Shown here piece after piece: positions 8,709 to 17,394 of a stretch of 64,000 nucleotides of DNA; the stretch's first letter is position 1; every line of letters starts with the position of its first letter. The notes beneath the pieces were generated by a model that had not been told where the DNA came from, did not search any database, and saw nothing but the letters and a program-made list of their open reading frames with translations. The position numbers were made by a program, and so were the translations under genes. This stretch comes from a candidate division CSSED10-310 bacterium (GTDB lineage Bacteria > CSSED10-310 > JAFGJC01), in assembly GCA_016927905.1 (NCBI GenBank), contig JAFGLW010000013.1:95810-159809 (forward strand), in the 5' to 3' direction.

Positions 8709-10982
8709 TCAAGACTTCCCGGGATCCGGAACCGCTCCGGGGGATGCCCTTTCAGCAGGACGCCGGCCCGCCGACGGGATGGTGAACACCAAAATTCCGG
8801 CAGCCGGAACAGGCAGCAGAATCGAGGCAAGAAAAAAAATGAAGAGAAGTTCCTGAATCCCGGTTGATTGCAGCAATCCCGGGAAACAGCCGGATGTATC
8901 TCGATAGGCCTGCCGGTAAGTTTCGAATGCGACACCGATCGGGTATCCGATCCGGGGATCGGAAAGAATCATCGCGGTGCGGGTGAGATATGCCGGAGAC
9001 TGCGGGGAGATCTTGACGGGCGAACCGGATTCCGGATCAAATGTAACACTGAACCTTGTTCCCTCCTTCAATGTCAATCCTGAATCCGGCGGCTGATGGA
9101 TCCGGACGCCTTTGCGGGTAGCCGTCAGACGGGAGAATTCCAGATTGAGCGGATCCGCCGATACCGATGCAACGGCGATGCGATCGACGCCTGCCGAGAG
9201 CCGTCTGCGATCCATACTGTCACCCCGCCGATAGGGGGAACCCGCTGAAGGGACATAAAATCGCAGTTCATTGCCGGATGGACCGACCTGATGCGGTTGG
9301 ATCAGAAATCGAACTTCATTCCATCCCGGAAGCAGTTTCCGAGAATGGACAAACTCCGAATTCCAGGAAATATCCAGTTGCCGGGGTTGAATACCCGGCG
9401 GCTGATAGGGAAGTATCCGAACGGTTACGGTGAAAGGGGCTTCGGGAAGCAGGGGTACGCTTATTCCGGCTTCGTTGTGAAACCAGCGTTGCGGTGCGCT
9501 TTCATTCGGGTACCAGCCCTCCTTGAGGAAATGTTCGGAAGCTTTTGATCCGATGTCGAAGTAGAGATTTAAGAGGGGGCGGCCGGTCCATTTCAGGGCG
9601 GAGACCGCCCGAAAAACCGGATCTCCGAGAACAGGCAGTACCCGGAAGGAATACACCCATCCGCCGATTGTGGCAACCGCATCCGCGCAGGGCAACAATA
9701 TCATCAGAACGGCCAGGACACTTTTTCTCAGGGCCGGACGATTCTTCAGTCCGATCAGCCCGGTTGAACCGATCACTGCCAGGGCGGGCAATCCGGGGAG
9801 CATGTATCTACCCTGGACTGCCGGTTCCGCGGCGTGGGCGCGAATAATGGCGGTTCCGACCAAAAAAAGAATGAATACGGTTGACAGGGTGGCGATTCGA
9901 GCGGATTCACCGCCCTGCCGCATCGACAATGCGATGGATGCCGGTATCCACAGAGTCAGGAATCCATAAATGAGAAAAGCCGTTTGGGGAACGGGGATCG
10001 TCAGCCATCCGAATCCGGCCCAGAACGTTTTAAACAGGTAGGAACATCGGCTGCAGAATTTGCCGGGATTCAAGTCCTGGAACAGCCGGAATCCCGATTT
10101 GAGGTTGTTGAATTCGTGCTGCAGCAGGCTGTCCCGGAATCCCGCATGAAAAAACAGAGCAAAAACGACCGCAACGGCAGCCGACAATCCAAGGAATATC
10201 GCGATGCGGACGCCGGTATTTGGGTTGCGGCGGGACGGCCTGGAGTGGAGAAGGACCGATGTGAACAGAAGAACGAGCAGGGAGACCGTCAGGGTCCAGC
10301 GGGTTGCGGCCGCCAGGATCAGCACTGCCGTCCAGGCGAGCAGCAGTCCGGTTGACGGGCCGGTACGGACCGTTGAAACTGCGAGGAAGAATGCGCATGC
10401 GGAAATGAGTACGATCCAGGATTGCTGGGTGACCGCTGTTCCCAGGTGCCAGTATGCCGGATGAAACAGCACGATTCCGGATGCGATGAACGAATCAACC
10501 GGAGATCGGCGGGTGGCGTAAATGGCCGTTATAAAAATGACAGCCGCCGCAAGAATGCTGAACAGGGCGTTGATTGCCCGGGCAATCATCAAAGTCTCCG
10601 GCAGGCCGCTCTGGTACCATTCACCCGGCAGCCCTGTGATCCAGTAATACAGGGAAGGCCGTCCCAGCTTGCTGGGGGAGGATTCCAGAAATGGCGTTTC
10701 GTGAAATCCCGAGGGAAGTCCGGTTGGTGAGGGCACGCCGACGTGCCGGTAAAAATCGCACTGGTTCATGGAGATCAGGATTCGGTGTTGAAGTTCCGAA
10801 TCCGGGATCGGTGCCCGGTCCGCCCGGTAATGGCGGGCAACCAGCACGGTTGCTTCGAAATGAGTGACTTCGTCAGCGGCCTGCCATGGCGGATTGGCTC
10901 CCAGGCAGAACAATCCCTTGAGTGTTCCGGTCAGAATCAGAAGTGCACCGAGCAAAACGGACTGCCATTGATCGATACGCAT
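8709..10982 (-). CDS. DUF2142-like polytopic membrane protein
   Basis: 757 residues with an N-terminal helix followed at residues 30-43 by NPPWQAADEVTHFE. This matches the PP-Q-x-DE-x-HF motif typical of DUF2142 membrane proteins, a glycosyltransferase-C-like family linked to surface polysaccharides. About eleven further hydrophobic segments follow up to residue ~450. A soluble beta-rich region then runs to about 700, and a last helix near 710-735 ends the protein. The acidic loop motif suggests use of a polyprenyl-phosphate-linked donor in the periplasm; this is inference. A near-consensus promoter ends about 11 bases before the ATG and no Shine-Dalgarno is present, so the mRNA may be almost leaderless. 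The opposite gene starts only 51 bases away. Confidence 0.78.
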   Translation of the reverse strand: MRIDQWQSVLLGALLILTGTLKGLFCLGANPPWQAADEVTHFEATVLVARHYRADRAPIPDSELQHRILISMNQCDFYRHVGVPSPTGLPSGFHETPFLESSPSKLGRPSLYYWITGLPGEWYQSGLPETLMIARAINALFSILAAAVIFITAIYATRRSPVDSFIASGIVLFHPAYWHLGTAVTQQSWIVLISACAFFLAVSTVRTGPSTGLLLAWTAVLILAAATRWTLTVSLLVLLFTSVLLHSRPSRRNPNTGVRIAIFLGLSAAVAVVFALFFHAGFRDSLLQHEFNNLKSGFRLFQDLNPGKFCSRCSYLFKTFWAGFGWLTIPVPQTAFLIYGFLTLWIPASIALSMRQGGESARIATLSTVFILFLVGTAIIRAHAAEPAVQGRYMLPGLPALAVIGSTGLIGLKNRPALRKSVLAVLMILLPCADAVATIGGWVYSFRVLPVLGDPVFRAVSALKWTGRPLLNLYFDIGSKASEHFLKEGWYPNESAPQRWFHNEAGISVPLLPEAPFTVTVRILPYQPPGIQPRQLDISWNSEFVHSRKLLPGWNEVRFLIQPHQVGPSGNELRFYVPSAGSPYRRGDSMDRRRLSAGVDRIAVASVSADPLNLEFSRLTATRKGVRIHQPPDSGLTLKEGTRFSVTFDPESGSPVKISPQSPAYLTRTAMILSDPRIGYPIGVAFETYRQAYRDTSGCFPGLLQSTGIQELLFIFFLASILLPVPAAGILVFTIPSAGRRPAERASPGAVPDPGKS

Positions 10983-10993
10983 GGTAGGAAACT

Positions 10994-11022
10994 ATTGTAG
11001 TTGAGGTTGGAGACTCTGTAAA
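10994..11022 (-). promoter_or_regulatory. Near-consensus promoter, almost leaderless start
   Basis: Minus strand TTTACA (11022-11017), exactly 17 bases, TACAAT (10999-10994). The expected start of transcription is about 5 bases before the ATG at 10982, leaving no room for a ribosome binding site. Confidence 0.6.
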
Positions 11023-11033
11023 TACGGTCTTGC

Positions 11034-11825
11034 ATGATGGTTGATTTGGATTTATCTTTCGGTAACGGGATGACGCAGTCAAAAGAACATTACTGGAATA
11101 TCCATACCCGGAATCTGAACCGGCAGGCCGCGCACGAAATTCTTCTCGATTTCGCAGCCAAAAGAATGCATACCGACCCGCAATCCCGGATCCGTTCATC
11201 CTTCCGGGCAGCCGGTATTTCCACTCCGACCGGCTGGCTGTCGCTGTTTCCGGAAGAAAGAGAATCCGTCAAAGCGCTTACGGTGGAGATTTCCGGAGGA
11301 TGCGGCGGCCCGGCGGTGGGTCTGCTCATCAATCTTCCGGATGACTGGCGTTTTTTCGCGGCCTCCCGCGGTTCCATCTGCGTGGATTATCACTGGGTGT
11401 TCCCTACCCGGCTCCGGCAGATCGAACGCGATTTGGTCCGCATGGAAGCCGAACGTCTCAAATCTCTCGGGCTGAAATGGCCGGACCGGGGGCCTGTCGA
11501 TAACGGACCCGTCCGAACCCGGCTCCGGATCAGTGACCCGCATGTGGAGCTTCGATACAGGGAGAAGCTGTCGGGTGACGAATGGGATCATCTGAGACCG
11601 GATCTTGAACCGGAGACTCCCGGAGTGCTTTCCCGCCTGTTCCCCGGATGTCCCGCCGCCCGGTTCAGGAATATTCTGGGGCGGCTGCATCTGTCGGTCG
11701 AGCAGATGGCGGCTGAATTCACCTCTTATATTGAAATACTGCATGCCTTCAGCCGGTACGACTATTGGGTGGCACGGATGAAGGAACAAAACGATGAGGA
11801 AACCGTTTTTTCAATAGAGGTGTGA
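11034..11825 (+). CDS. Hypothetical soluble protein
   Basis: 263 residues of no family I recognise. No signal peptide, membrane helix or known catalytic motif is visible. A Gly/Cys run (SGGCGGPAVGLLINLP) near 86-101 is followed by an Arg/Glu-rich helical stretch and a charged C-terminus. Codon usage and GC content match the neighbours, and the frame is open and clean, so I take it as real. The ATG at 11034 lacks a clear ribosome binding site; a second ATG at 11070, after GGTAACGGG, is an equally possible start and would give 251 residues. It is transcribed divergently from the DUF2142-like gene and lies 133 bases before tldD, which has its own promoter. Confidence 0.65.
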   Translation: MMVDLDLSFGNGMTQSKEHYWNIHTRNLNRQAAHEILLDFAAKRMHTDPQSRIRSSFRAAGISTPTGWLSLFPEERESVKALTVEISGGCGGPAVGLLINLPDDWRFFAASRGSICVDYHWVFPTRLRQIERDLVRMEAERLKSLGLKWPDRGPVDNGPVRTRLRISDPHVELRYREKLSGDEWDHLRPDLEPETPGVLSRLFPGCPAARFRNILGRLHLSVEQMAAEFTSYIEILHAFSRYDYWVARMKEQNDEETVFSIEV

Positions 11826-11866
11826 TGTGCATGGGCGGATTCATCCCGATGCATCCAATGTTCCGG

Positions 11867-11895
11867 TTGTCATCGATTCTCCCCTCGACTAAAAT
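11867..11895 (+). promoter_or_regulatory. Probable promoter of tldD-tldE
   Basis: TTGTCA (11867-11872), a 17-base spacer and TAAAAT (11890-11895), in the 133-base gap before tldD. Both hexamers match consensus at five of six positions. Confidence 0.6.
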
Positions 11896-11958
11896 AGGGT
11901 TCTTTCACGGCTGTCCAGGCCACTTATCAACAGCATCATTTCGAGGAGATGCGGGGAG

Positions 11959-13338
11959 ATGAAAGCATTTTTGCAGGAAGCGATTGCCGGATCGAATGCG
12001 GATTTCGTCGAGATTCGCCTGGAAGACAGTTTCAGAACCGAAATCGGGTTTTCAGGCAGGGATTTGAGGAAGGCACAGGAAACCCGGGATTATGGTGGTT
12101 ATGTCCGTGCATTGATCGACGGATCCTGGGGATTTGTCAGTTTCAATGAACCTGAAAAACTGCCCGATTTCGTCCGGCAGGCCGAGCTGAAAGCCCGGTC
12201 AGCGGGCAGGGGAAATGTCGTTCTGGCGCCTGTTCCGGTTGTTCAGGATATGGTGCCGATTTCGGCCGATCCCGACGACGATCTCAGGAAAGTCCCGCTG
12301 GATGAAAAGATCCGGACGCTGGCCGATCTTGCCGAAAGAATTCTGTCATACAGCAACCAGATCGTCTCATGCAATGTCAGTTACCGGGAGGAGAACCGGC
12401 ATGTTTTGTTTGGCACGAGCGAAGGGACATTGATCGACATGCACGGTCTGTGGGGAGCCGGTGGAATGGGTGCGATTGCCCGGGAAGGCAACGTGGTCCA
12501 ATCCGTGTTTTCAGGTTTTGGAACTCGAACCAGATGGTCCGAAATCCTGGGTGCCCATTCGCGGGTTGAGCCCATCTGCTCCGAAGTTGTGGATCTTGTC
12601 CGGGCGGAATCCGTCGCCGGCGGCCGGTATACGGTTGTTCTGGATCCGCGGTTGTCCGGTGTATTCATTCATGAGGCGTTCGGGCATCTTTCGGAGGCCG
12701 ACAATGTTTCGGACAATCCAAAACTGCTCAGCCAGATGCAGCTCGGTACCAGATTCGCCCAGGACCATTTCAACGTCCTGGACGGCGGATCCCTTCCCGA
12801 TGAACGGGGAACGCTTCCCTACGACGACGAAGGCGTGCCGACCTCGCTGACTTATCTGATCAAGGATGGACTGCTCACCGGACGGCTGCATTCCAGGTCG
12901 ACGGCTGCCGCCATGGGTGAGAATCCGACGGGTAATGCCCGAACCGTCGGGTACCGGTTTGCTCCCATATGCAGAATGACCAATACCTATATCGATGCCG
13001 GTCCGCATTCCTTCGAACAGATGCTGGAGGGGATCGGGAACGGGCTTTATGTTGTGGGCGGCGGCAGCGGCAACACTTCCAAGGGGCTGTTCACGTTTTC
13101 AGCCGAAAAAGCACGGAAAATTCAAAACGGCAAGATCGGTCCCTGGGTACGGGATCTGGTCCTGACGGGTAATGTCTTTCAAACACTCAGGGATATCGAC
13201 ATGGTCGGAAACGATTTATATCGGTCCAGATCGGGAGGATGCGGCAAGAGCGTTGGTGCACGGATGCAATATCCCCTCTGCGTATCCATGGGAAGTCCGC
13301 ATGTCCGGATCCAAAATGTTCTGATCGGAGGTCGCTGA
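11959..13338 (+). CDS. tldD: TldD-type metalloprotease
   Basis: 459 residues, close to the usual ~480. TldD is the zinc-bearing subunit of the TldD/TldE heterodimer that degrades unfolded peptides and matures some ribosomally made peptides. The zinc motif HEAFGH (HExxxH) is at about residues 235-240, followed by LSEAD. The late glycine-rich region GGGSGNTSKG and the CGKS segment near the C-terminus also fit the family. GAGGAG about 10 bases before the ATG serves as ribosome binding site. The partner gene starts one base after the stop, so the two are co-translated. No obvious peptide substrate gene lies nearby. Confidence 0.93.
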   Translation: MKAFLQEAIAGSNADFVEIRLEDSFRTEIGFSGRDLRKAQETRDYGGYVRALIDGSWGFVSFNEPEKLPDFVRQAELKARSAGRGNVVLAPVPVVQDMVPISADPDDDLRKVPLDEKIRTLADLAERILSYSNQIVSCNVSYREENRHVLFGTSEGTLIDMHGLWGAGGMGAIAREGNVVQSVFSGFGTRTRWSEILGAHSRVEPICSEVVDLVRAESVAGGRYTVVLDPRLSGVFIHEAFGHLSEADNVSDNPKLLSQMQLGTRFAQDHFNVLDGGSLPDERGTLPYDDEGVPTSLTYLIKDGLLTGRLHSRSTAAAMGENPTGNARTVGYRFAPICRMTNTYIDAGPHSFEQMLEGIGNGLYVVGGGSGNTSKGLFTFSAEKARKIQNGKIGPWVRDLVLTGNVFQTLRDIDMVGNDLYRSRSGGCGKSVGARMQYPLCVSMGSPHVRIQNVLIGGR

Positions 13339-13339
13339 A

Positions 13340-14677
13340 ATGGAACGAATACTTGAAATGGCAAAGCGCAAGGCGGACAAAGCGGAAGTGTTTCGGATCG
13401 AAAAACAGTCCGAACCGGCATGTTTCTCCGGCGGTGAACTTACGACCCTGGAAAGTGAGAATTCCATATCCACAGCGTTGCGGGTAATCGTCGACGGACA
13501 TCTGGGATTTTCATCGACGACGCATCCGGACGAAGCGGAAGGACTGGTGAAACGGGCGGTCGCTTCCGCCGCATTCGGGCCGGAAATCGATCTCGATTTT
13601 CCGTCCGTCGTCCGGAATGAAGGTGCGGGGGATTTCTTCGATCCCCGCGTGGCCGACCTGACCACGGAAAACCTGATCGACACCGGGCAAAACATGATCG
13701 ACATCGTCAGATCTAAATACCCGGAGGTCAACCTGGAAGTCGAGGTCACAAAAGAAAAAAGCAGGACATCCATCATGAACAGCAGCGGCGGATGCGTCTC
13801 CTACGAAAAAACAATCTATCAGGCGTTTCTGAATGTTCTGTTGATGCTGGAATCGGACCGGGCGGAACTGGAACATACCTGCACCTACACCACGTTCAGC
13901 GATGCCCCGGAACAGATCGCGCGGGATGCGGTATGGCGGTTTTCACACTGTCACCGGGTTGCTCCGGTCGAAACAAAAAAAATGACGGTTCTTTTTACCA
14001 GCCTGGGATTCCGGGGATTGTTCGTACCCCTGTTTTATGGGTTCGGAGGGGATCTCGTTTACCGAAAGCTGTCGCTCCTGAGCGGCCGGCTGGGTGAATC
14101 CATTGTGGATCCCCGGATCACGGTCGTGGATGATCCCACCCGGCGGGAGCTTCCTGCGTCGTGCCCATTCGATGACGAGGGCGTTTCGACCGGCAGAAAT
14201 GTCCTGATCGACAAAGGCGTTCTGACCGGTTACATGTACGATCTGAGATCGGCTGGCAAGGCCGGCGCGAAATCTTCGGGCAACGGATTCAAGAAATCTT
14301 CCCTGTACACCGGATTCAGTATCGATGCCCAGCCCAATACAAATCCGTCCAACCTGATCATCCTCCCCGGTATGATTCCGAAAAACGATCTGATCAAAGA
14401 TATACGGGAGGGTATCATCGTGGACGACACCATGGGTGCCGGTCAGGGTAACAACATGAACGGTGAATTCTCGATGAGTGTCGCGCTTGGTTATAAAATC
14501 GAAAACGGTGAAATTGTCGGAAGAGTGAAAGATGTCATGGTATCCGGCAATGTATACGAGTCTTTCAAGAATAATTTCAAGGCAGCCAGCCGGGAGGTCT
14601 GGACGGAGGATACTCTGTTCGGAAGGTATCAGGTCCCGTGGCTGGTCTTCGAGGACATGCCGGTTGCCGCGACGTAA
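13340..14677 (+). CDS. tldE: TldE/PmbA-type metalloprotease subunit
   Basis: 445 residues of the same superfamily as the preceding gene but without HExxxH, as expected for the non-catalytic PmbA/TldE partner. Family features include the N-terminal region with aromatic/acidic spacing, the central CPFDDEGVSTGRNVLIDKGVL-type segment (about 274-294) and the C-terminal GAGQGNNMNGEFS segment (about 370-382). It acts in the cytoplasm with TldD in a barrel-shaped heterodimer. GGAGGT lies 9 bases before the ATG inside the end of tldD, so expression is coupled. Nothing is odd in length or composition. Confidence 0.92.
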   Translation: MERILEMAKRKADKAEVFRIEKQSEPACFSGGELTTLESENSISTALRVIVDGHLGFSSTTHPDEAEGLVKRAVASAAFGPEIDLDFPSVVRNEGAGDFFDPRVADLTTENLIDTGQNMIDIVRSKYPEVNLEVEVTKEKSRTSIMNSSGGCVSYEKTIYQAFLNVLLMLESDRAELEHTCTYTTFSDAPEQIARDAVWRFSHCHRVAPVETKKMTVLFTSLGFRGLFVPLFYGFGGDLVYRKLSLLSGRLGESIVDPRITVVDDPTRRELPASCPFDDEGVSTGRNVLIDKGVLTGYMYDLRSAGKAGAKSSGNGFKKSSLYTGFSIDAQPNTNPSNLIILPGMIPKNDLIKDIREGIIVDDTMGAGQGNNMNGEFSMSVALGYKIENGEIVGRVKDVMVSGNVYESFKNNFKAASREVWTEDTLFGRYQVPWLVFEDMPVAAT

Positions 14678-14950
14678 AGCCGGTTTTCCGGATTCCGGAA
14701 AATGAATTGTCATTCACTCCGGCATCTGCGTTCCGATCTGCCGGCCGGCAATCCGTTTCCGGCGGCCTCAGGCCCCTCCCACCGGTCTTCCCGGCGAAGT
14801 TGGGACGTGCGCTGTTCCGGATGGCAAGTGCATACAGGTGCAGTGGTAGGAGTTTCGGTCGGTGTTGGGGTCGGTGTTGGAATTGATCCGCTCATGAATT
14901 CTTTGAAGGAAGCTTTCCAAACATTCTGCCGCACCGGATGCGGAATACAC
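14678..14950. other. Convergent intergenic region with possible gene remnant
   Basis: 273 bases between the tldE stop and the queH stop. The minus strand holds a 74-codon frame from ATG 14934 to 14710 whose only notable feature is a Pro/Thr run (see the repeat entry). The rest is Arg-rich and does not look like a maintained protein, and no ribosome binding site precedes the ATG. It may be a decayed fragment of a linker-bearing exported protein, since similar Pro/Thr linkers occur in two large genes of this window. I see no clear terminator. Confidence 0.35.
14846..14884 (-). repeat. Low-complexity GGTGTTGG-type repeat encoding a Pro/Thr run
   Basis: A degenerate hexamer-like repeat. Read on the minus strand it encodes PTPTPTPTETPTTAP, the same linker style used inside the large pilin-like gene and the CapA-like gene of this window. 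Confidence 0.6.
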
Positions 14951-15490
14951 TCACCGCATCGAAAACTCGCATCCGCAGTAATTCTGGCGATACATGTTTT
15001 TCTCTTTTGAAATCCGCGTGGAATGCTTGTATCCGTCTTTTTTCTTGAAATCGACCGGAAGAAATTTTACACAATGTTTGCCGGCAATTTCTCCGGCAAT
15101 TGGAAATATGACTTTCGCGGGCTTGTTGGGGCCGGTGGTCAGGGTCGTGGTAAAAACGGGAAACCCGTTTTCTCTGGCAAATCCCGCCGTCGCTTCCAGC
15201 CGGTATTCGAAACAGGCGGCGCATCTGCTGCCGCCTTCAGGTTCTGAGACCAACGCCTTTACCCGATCCAGCCACAGACGATGCGTCTGCCCGGGAACAA
15301 TCAGCGGGATGTTCATCTCCGTCAGATAATCCCGGACCACTTTCAATCTCCGCTCGAATTCGGTTGAGGGGTAAATGTTGGGATTGAAGAAGAAACCGGT
15401 AATGGCGTATTCCGCCCGCAGGGTCTGGACCGGATGTGCAGCGCAGGGCCCGCAACATATATGAATCAGCAGTGGTTGCTTCACTTTCAT
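14951..15490 (-). CDS. queH: Epoxyqueuosine reductase QueH
   Basis: 179 residues from the ATG at 15490, chosen over an upstream in-frame GTG (15508) because GGAG lies five bases before it. QueH (DUF208) reduces epoxyqueuosine to queuosine in tRNA and is the unrelated replacement of QueG. Diagnostic cysteines are HICCGPC at the N-terminus, RCAACFEYR in the middle and YCGCEFS at the end. FFFNPNIYPSTEFERR is the family signature after the first motif. Length fits the short form of the family. It stands alone, convergent with tldE; no other queuosine gene is in the window. Confidence 0.95.
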   Translation of the reverse strand: MKVKQPLLIHICCGPCAAHPVQTLRAEYAITGFFFNPNIYPSTEFERRLKVVRDYLTEMNIPLIVPGQTHRLWLDRVKALVSEPEGGSRCAACFEYRLEATAGFARENGFPVFTTTLTTGPNKPAKVIFPIAGEIAGKHCVKFLPVDFKKKDGYKHSTRISKEKNMYRQNYCGCEFSMR

Positions 15491-15655
15491 CGAATCTCCG
15501 CAAACCACTATATGAAATTATCAAAACCAATTCACCGTGAATCGGAATCAGCGGGAACCAAGATTTTCGGGCCAATTTACTGTTGACACTCCCGGCATTT
15601 GTGGATTAGCTATTCCGGACGGGAGCGATGCGACACTTTTTTGAAAGGCTGGATT

Positions 15656-16759
15656 ATGAATGTACCGTTACTGGATATCAAAAGACAGCTCGAACCGATT
15701 CGGGATCAAATCGATGCCGCGTTGCGTTCGGTGGTGGATGATACGCAGTTTATTCTGGGTCCGCAGGTGGCGGACCTGGAGAAGGCGGTGGGGGTGTATT
15801 GCGGATCGGCCAAGGCGATCGGAGTCGCCAGCGGCACGGATGCCCTGATCATCGCCCTGATGGCCATGGGCATCGGCAGGGGCGATGAAGTGATCACCAC
15901 ACCCTACTCCTTCTTCGCATCCGCCAGCAGCATCTGGCGGATCGGCGCTCGTCCGGTGTTCGCCGATATCGATCCGGGGACGTTCAACATCGATCCTTGT
16001 GAAGTTGAAAAGGTTCTTTCCCCGAAAACCAAAGCCATTTTGTGCGTTCACCTGTTCGGCCAGACCGCGGACATGGATTCTCTGAATCAAGCGGCGGGAA
16101 CCGTTCCGGTCATCGAGGATGCGGCTCAGGCCATGGGTGCGGCATGGCGGGGTATACGAGCGGGCAATCTGGGCGAAATCGGTTGCTTCAGTTTTTTCCC
16201 TTCCAAAAATCTGGGTGGATTCGGTGACGGGGGGATGATCACGACATCAAGCACACATCTTGCCGAGAAATGCAGGGCTCTGCGCGTGCATGGCGCTTTG
16301 AAAACGTATATCCATGAGGATGTGGGCCTGAATTCCCGCCTGGATTCAATCCAGGCCGCCGTTCTGAAGGTCAAGCTGCCCTATCTGGACGGATGGTGCG
16401 AACGACGCAGGCAAAATGCGGCGTATTATGGACGTATGTTTGCGAATACGCCGGTCGGAACACCCCGGATCCTGGAACATGCCACACCCATATTCAATCA
16501 ATATGTTGTTCGCATTCCCCGCCGGGAGCTGTTGCGCAAAAGGTTTGCAGAGCTGGGGATCGGTCATGCGGTGTATTATCCGCTGCCGCTTCACCTGCAA
16601 CCCTGTTTCAGGGATCTCGGCTATCGGAAAGGTGATTTCCCGGTATCGGAACAGGCGTCCGACGAAACCATCGCACTGCCGATCTTTTCTGAATTGACCG
16701 ATACGGAACTCCATTTCGTTGCCAAAACGGTTCTGGAACACGTCGCTTCGTTCAGTTGA
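15656..16759 (+). CDS. DegT/DnrJ/EryC1/StrS-family sugar aminotransferase
   Basis: 367 residues from the ATG at 15656, preceded by AAAGG; an upstream GTG would add 19 unsupported residues. The enzyme is a PLP-dependent transaminase of nucleotide-linked keto sugars. The PLP lysine is in SFFPSKNLGGFGDGG (about residue 185), with SGTDALIIAL near 60 and EDAAQAMGA near 155 as family marks. It likely makes an amino sugar for a surface glycan, in line with the glycosyltransferase-like genes upstream. No other sugar-nucleotide gene lies beside it. A TTGACA at 15583-15588 precedes it but without a good -10. Its last 8 bases overlap the convergent gene. Confidence 0.93.
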   Translation: MNVPLLDIKRQLEPIRDQIDAALRSVVDDTQFILGPQVADLEKAVGVYCGSAKAIGVASGTDALIIALMAMGIGRGDEVITTPYSFFASASSIWRIGARPVFADIDPGTFNIDPCEVEKVLSPKTKAILCVHLFGQTADMDSLNQAAGTVPVIEDAAQAMGAAWRGIRAGNLGEIGCFSFFPSKNLGGFGDGGMITTSSTHLAEKCRALRVHGALKTYIHEDVGLNSRLDSIQAAVLKVKLPYLDGWCERRRQNAAYYGRMFANTPVGTPRILEHATPIFNQYVVRIPRRELLRKRFAELGIGHAVYYPLPLHLQPCFRDLGYRKGDFPVSEQASDETIALPIFSELTDTELHFVAKTVLEHVASFS

Positions 16760-17201
16760 TCCGAGTTGCGTCCGGTTTGGATGTCAGCTTCAAAGACCGG
16801 ATGTGATCGATGCGGATCCGGAACTGCCCGAAAGACGCCGTACCGGTTACTTCATCCTTGCTCTGAAACTCCAGCTCGTATTCGGTGCCGTCCGTGAGGA
16901 TCAGGTTTCCGGGGATCTCATTCTGTTCCGATGTAATACCGGCTTCGTTGTCCCGGATCTCCAGGCGGTCGATCTTTTCGAAGGGGATGTACACGCTGGT
17001 CGCTCCCCGTTTCGCGGATATGAAGGTGTGGCCGTTGAAAGCGATTTGAGCGCCTTCGGTCACGATATTGTCGATATCGGTCAACCGGCCGTGAAAATCC
17101 ACCTGGGGTTTCGGGATGTCGCTGGGATCCTTGTCAGACATCGCATATCCCTGAATGCTCATGAAAAACAGCAAAACGAGAACAGATATATGTCGTTTCA
17201 T
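16752..17201 (-). CDS. Exported hypothetical protein
   Basis: 149 residues with a clear signal peptide (MKRH, a hydrophobic core of ~14 residues, cleavage near GYA). The mature part is short and predicted beta-rich, with alternating hydrophobic residues (VYIPFEKIDRLEI, NLILTDGTEYELEF). No Cys, no catalytic motif and no named family that I recognise. AAGGAG lies about 10 bases before the ATG. The 3' end overlaps the convergent aminotransferase by 8 bases, so the two transcripts collide. A periplasmic or secreted structural role is possible but not supported further. Confidence 0.75.
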   Translation of the reverse strand: MKRHISVLVLLFFMSIQGYAMSDKDPSDIPKPQVDFHGRLTDIDNIVTEGAQIAFNGHTFISAKRGATSVYIPFEKIDRLEIRDNEAGITSEQNEIPGNLILTDGTEYELEFQSKDEVTGTASFGQFRIRIDHIRSLKLTSKPDATRIN

Positions 17202-17332
17202 CCTCAGTCCGCTCCTTCGACGAATGCACGCCAGACCCCATTATACCATCACGGAACAGGTTCACCAATCCCCGTCTTTTTCAGGGATCAAGTTTTGGCG
17301 GAAGGCGGTGGCCGGGAGTGTGATCCGAAGAT

Positions 17333-17361
17333 TTGACACATTACCGGGGGGCAGGTAAAGT
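17333..17361 (+). promoter_or_regulatory. Probable promoter of the ribF operon
   Basis: TTGACA (17333-17338), 17 bases, TAAAGT (17356-17361), placing the transcript start about 27 bases before the ribF ATG. The -35 is perfect. Confidence 0.65.
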
Positions 17362-17394
17362 TTTGAAGTTGTTTTCTGGGGGAACGGCGAACGG

